Position numbers and translations under genes: made by a program. Under the pieces are notes generated by a model. It was not told where the DNA came from, searched no databases, and saw nothing but the letters and a program-made list of their open reading frames with translations. DNA of 8,603 bases from Clostridia bacterium (GTDB lineage Bacteria; Bacillota; Clostridia; Oscillospirales; Acutalibacteraceae), in the NCBI GenBank assembly GCA_900757335.1, contig CAAENL010000103.1:1-8603 (forward strand), read 5' to 3'. Below, one piece after another: positions 6,118-8,603 of the stretch (positions are counted from its first letter, which is position 1; each line of letters opens with the position of its first letter).

Positions 6118-8328
6118 ATGTCTGTAGGGCTTAATTATAATACATATGATGAATTATTGGAGCTTATAAATCAAAGCGGAAAAAATTATGATTTAAAAAT
6201 AATAAATAAAGCTTATAAAATAGCATATAAAGCACATTACGGTCAGAAAAGAATTTCAGGAGTGGATTACATTCTTCATCCGGTTTCGGTCGCCTATATA
6301 TTGGTCGAACTCGGAATGGATACTCCTTCTGTTGCAGCTGCACTTCTTCATGATGTTGTAGAAGACACAGAATTTACTCAAAAAGATATAAAGGAAATAT
6401 TCGGAGAAGAAATAGCAGTTCTTGTTGACGGCGTGACAAAACTAAAAAAAATACCGTCGTCTTCACGCGAAGAACAGCAAGCCGAAAATATACGAAAAAT
6501 GCTTTTGGCTATGTCGCATGATATAAGGGTAATAATGATTAAACTTGCAGACAGGCTGCAAAATATGCGTACAATAGAGTGCATGGATATACAAAAAAGG
6601 CGAGATAAATCTTTGCAAAACATGGAAGTATTTGCTCCTATAGCACACAGACTCGGAATAAGAACCATAAAAGATGAATTGGAAGATATTTCGCTTAAAT
6701 GTCTAGATCCGATTGCGTACGCCGAAATAGAAAATTCTTTGTCGCTCAAAGAAGAAGACAGAGAAAAATTTATAAACCTCATAAAAAAGAGGTTAATGGA
6801 CAGACTTCAAAAGTTTATTCCCGATGTGTATATTGAAGGCAGAGTCAAGAGTGCTAACGAAATATATAAAAAAATATTTATAAAAGGCAAATCCATGGAC
6901 CAAATCTATGACATATACGCAGTGCGAGTCATAGTTAATACGGTAAACGATTGCTATAACGTGTTTGGTATAGTTCATGATATGTTTCAACCAATTCCGA
7001 GCCGTTTTAAGGATTACATTTCTATTCCCAAACCCAATATGTATCAATCGCTTCACACTACCGTTTTGAGTAAAGAAGGAATACCTTTCGAAATACAAAT
7101 ACGCACTTGGGAAATGCATCGAACTGCTGAATACGGAATTGCCGCACACTGGAAATATAAACTGGGAATTACCGAAAAAGATGATTCCATGACCGAATCG
7201 CTTTCTTGGGTAAGAAAGTTGCTTGCGAATCACCGTGATGTTGAAGATGTCACGGATGTAATAGGAAACATAAAATCCGACCTTGTTCCCAAAGAAATAT
7301 TTGTTCTTACTCCAAAAGGCGACGTTATAAGTCTTCCGATGGGTTCCACTGCAATAGACTTTGCTTATGCGATTCATACCGAGCTTGGTAATCATATGGT
7401 AGGAGCTAAAGTAAACAAAAAAATAGTTCCTATAAACTATGTTTTGAAAACCGGCGAAATAGTAGATATCATCAGTACAAAAGATCCAAAAAAAGGCCCC
7501 GGACGAGATTGGCTCGGAATTGTTAAAACCAGTGAAGCAAGAAATAAAATCAAGCAATGGTTCAAAAGAGAACGCAGGGATGAAAATATCGTTGAAGGAA
7601 AAGCCGAAACCGAACTTGAGCTTAAAAAGAATAAAATATTTATTCCTGAAGAGGATTTAAAAGAATTTTTGTATCCTGTTATGAAAAAGAATCAATGCTT
7701 GACAATAGAGGATTTTTTTGCGGCAGTAGGATACGGCGGAATACAGCTTTGGCGAATTATGCCGAGACTTAAAAATGAATACATAAAGAAAAACAAAGAA
7801 AGCCTTGCTCTCGGAAATTTACGGACTTCAACTGCAATTGTTCCGGAACACACTAAAAATTCGAGAGTTAATAAAAAATCAGGCGAAATTATTGTCGAAG
7901 ATATGAATAATTGTTTTGTTAAGATGGCAAAATGTTGCAATCCGCTTCCGGGAGACAATATAGTAGGTTTTGTAACTAAGGGTTACGGTGTTTCGGTTCA
8001 TAGGTGTGACTGCAAAAATGTTCCTGAAAATCCGTTTGAAAAAGACGACGAAAAACGTTGGGTTCATGTTTCGTGGGCAGATAGTATACTTTCTACTTTT
8101 GATACCACAATTGAAATCAGGGCTTGCGAAAGAGAAGAACTTTTGACGGATATTACACGCAAAATTGCTGCAATGAATCTTCGTGTAAAAGCTTTTAATT
8201 CCAAGTTGGTACCTGAAAATAAAATAGAGATATTCATAAACTTGAATATAAAAAATTTGGAACATTTGAGATTTATCACAAACAATCTCGCTCGAATAAG
8301 CGGAGTTTCATCGGTTAGAAGGGTATAG
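6118..8328 (+). CDS. rel: Bifunctional (p)ppGpp synthetase/hydrolase (Rel, RSH family)
   Basis: This long RSH protein makes and breaks the alarmone (p)ppGpp on ribosomes. It has 736 residues, the normal length. The hydrolase HD domain has His54, His78-Asp79, Glu82-Asp83 and Asp145/Asn149 (ADRLQNMRT) intact. The synthetase has YDIYAVRVIV (264-273), RFKD (296-299), NMYQSLHT (307-314) and EIQIRT with Glu325, then AEYGIAAHWKYK. The RFKD form (RxKD rather than ExDD of RelA) is characteristic of bifunctional enzymes. TGS is at about 394-455 (AIHTELG, His420), followed by a helical linker. The zinc-finger/CC domain has Cys606-Cys607 and HRCDC (628-632), and the ACT/RRM domain spans about 662-736. 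One oddity: the guanine-stacking RK pair known from S. dysgalactiae Rel reads Arg45-Ile46. It is the last gene of the tcdA-recJ operon, one base after the recJ stop. Often named relA in Firmicutes. Confidence 0.97.
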   Translation: MSVGLNYNTYDELLELINQSGKNYDLKIINKAYKIAYKAHYGQKRISGVDYILHPVSVAYILVELGMDTPSVAAALLHDVVEDTEFTQKDIKEIFGEEIAVLVDGVTKLKKIPSSSREEQQAENIRKMLLAMSHDIRVIMIKLADRLQNMRTIECMDIQKRRDKSLQNMEVFAPIAHRLGIRTIKDELEDISLKCLDPIAYAEIENSLSLKEEDREKFINLIKKRLMDRLQKFIPDVYIEGRVKSANEIYKKIFIKGKSMDQIYDIYAVRVIVNTVNDCYNVFGIVHDMFQPIPSRFKDYISIPKPNMYQSLHTTVLSKEGIPFEIQIRTWEMHRTAEYGIAAHWKYKLGITEKDDSMTESLSWVRKLLANHRDVEDVTDVIGNIKSDLVPKEIFVLTPKGDVISLPMGSTAIDFAYAIHTELGNHMVGAKVNKKIVPINYVLKTGEIVDIISTKDPKKGPGRDWLGIVKTSEARNKIKQWFKRERRDENIVEGKAETELELKKNKIFIPEEDLKEFLYPVMKKNQCLTIEDFFAAVGYGGIQLWRIMPRLKNEYIKKNKESLALGNLRTSTAIVPEHTKNSRVNKKSGEIIVEDMNNCFVKMAKCCNPLPGDNIVGFVTKGYGVSVHRCDCKNVPENPFEKDDEKRWVHVSWADSILSTFDTTIEIRACEREELLTDITRKIAAMNLRVKAFNSKLVPENKIEIFINLNIKNLEHLRFITNNLARISGVSSVRRV

Positions 8329-8370
8329 GCAGTTAAAAAATCAAATTAAACAATCAATTTTAAAATTAAC

Positions 8371-8397
8371 TATGGCGAAAAATTAAGTTTTGTCATA
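8371..8397. repeat. Imperfect inverted repeat downstream of rel
   Basis: TATGGCGAAAA and TTTTGTCATA can pair over about ten base pairs, with one bulged G and one G-U, around an ATTAAG loop. It is 42 bases after the rel stop. It is not followed by a T-run on either strand, so I do not call it an intrinsic terminator, though it is the only clear structure between rel and the next promoter. The rest of 8329-8448 is AT-rich with nothing I can identify. Confidence 0.3.
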
Positions 8398-8448
8398 AAA
8401 TAATATAATTAAGGCTATAGACAATAAAAAATAAATTTTGATAAATCA

Positions 8449-8477
8449 TTGTAATTTTAGTATTTTTTAGTTATAAT
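8449..8477 (+). promoter_or_regulatory. Predicted sigma-A promoter of the gene at 8515
   Basis: TTGTAA (8449-8454), 17 bases, then a perfect TATAAT (8472-8477). The start codon at 8515 follows with a short leader of about 30 bases that contains AAGGAG. The spacing and consensus quality make this one of the two best promoters in the window, and suggest the small gene is transcribed separately from the rel operon. Confidence 0.72.
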
Positions 8478-8514
8478 AAATGAAAAGTGTAATTTTTTTA
8501 AGGAGAGGATAGTA

Positions 8515-8603
8515 ATGGGAGTATTGGAAGACATTTTCGTAAAGGCCAAAGCTGCGGCCGGAGCTTTGGGAGAAAAAGCAGGACAGTATGTTGACGTATC
8601 TAA
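8515..8603 (+). CDS. Small Ala/Lys-rich protein of unknown function, 5' end only
   Basis: An ATG at 8515, with AAGGAG at 8500-8505 nine bases upstream and a strong promoter before that, opens a frame that stays open for 29 codons to the window edge. The peptide begins MGVLEDIFVKAKAAAGALGE and continues KAGQYVDVS. It is an alanine/lysine/glutamate-rich segment with no signal peptide and looks helical and cytoplasmic. It resembles, from memory only, the N-termini of short conserved clostridial proteins beginning with a similar acidic/aromatic MxxxEDxFxKAK pattern, some of which carry a C-terminal zinc-ribbon. The part that would test this is outside the window. The codon content is slightly more G+C-rich (GCG, GCC, GGA) than the neighbours, consistent with good expression. 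Function is not assigned. Confidence 0.7.
   Translation, partial: MGVLEDIFVKAKAAAGALGEKAGQYVDVS

Noticed and set aside
6793..7557. Minus-strand open frame of 254 codons, the longest antisense frame
   Set aside because: It is antisense to the synthetase and TGS domains of rel, where the sense strand encodes invariant motifs. The peptide is rich in Tyr/Phe/Ile as expected from a reversed coding frame, and no Shine-Dalgarno or promoter was seen.
8329..8370. AGTTAA...TTAACT pairing after the rel stop as a terminator
   Set aside because: Only the outer six pairs match, the inner part is mismatched, and no T-run follows; termination of the rel transcript is therefore unassigned.

Overview
The window is an AT-rich, low-GC stretch (roughly one-third G+C). 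AGGAGG-type ribosome binding sites precede most genes, and there are GTG as well as ATG starts, many AGA arginine codons and sigma-A-like promoters. Together with the protein types (NatAB-like transporter, Gram-positive RecJ with an extra C-terminal domain, bifunctional Rel) this points to a Bacillota member, probably an anaerobic clostridial (Oscillospirales/Ruminococcaceae-like) bacterium. Genus is not assigned. I see no mobile element, CRISPR array, rRNA, tRNA or phage gene.

Layout. (1) 1-1092, minus strand: the N-terminal 364 codons of the excinuclease subunit uvrB, cut off by the window edge. (2) 1093-1237: a compact divergent promoter region. The -35 elements of the leftward and rightward promoters both lie inside one perfect 7+4+7 bp palindrome. 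(3) 1238-3134, plus strand: a two-gene ABC-2 exporter operon (NatA-like ATPase and NatB-like permease with overlapping ends), closed by a strong intrinsic terminator at 3158-3189. (4) 3319-8328, plus strand: a tightly packed operon of tcdA (tRNA ct6A cyclisation), recJ (5'-3' ssDNA exonuclease) and rel (bifunctional (p)ppGpp synthetase/hydrolase), joined by a 4-base overlap and a 1-base gap. (5) 8329-8514: an AT-rich spacer with a clear promoter. (6) 8515 to the window end: the first 29 codons of a small Ala/Lys-rich protein.

Functionally this is mostly housekeeping: DNA repair (UvrB, RecJ), tRNA modification (TcdA), stringent-response signalling (Rel) and an exporter of unknown substrate. 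recJ next to rel is a familiar Gram-positive neighbourhood, but the adenine phosphoribosyltransferase gene (apt) often found between them is absent, and tcdA heads the operon. The least ordinary element is the shared palindrome between uvrB and the transporter. I found no convincing evidence of a previously undescribed multi-gene system.
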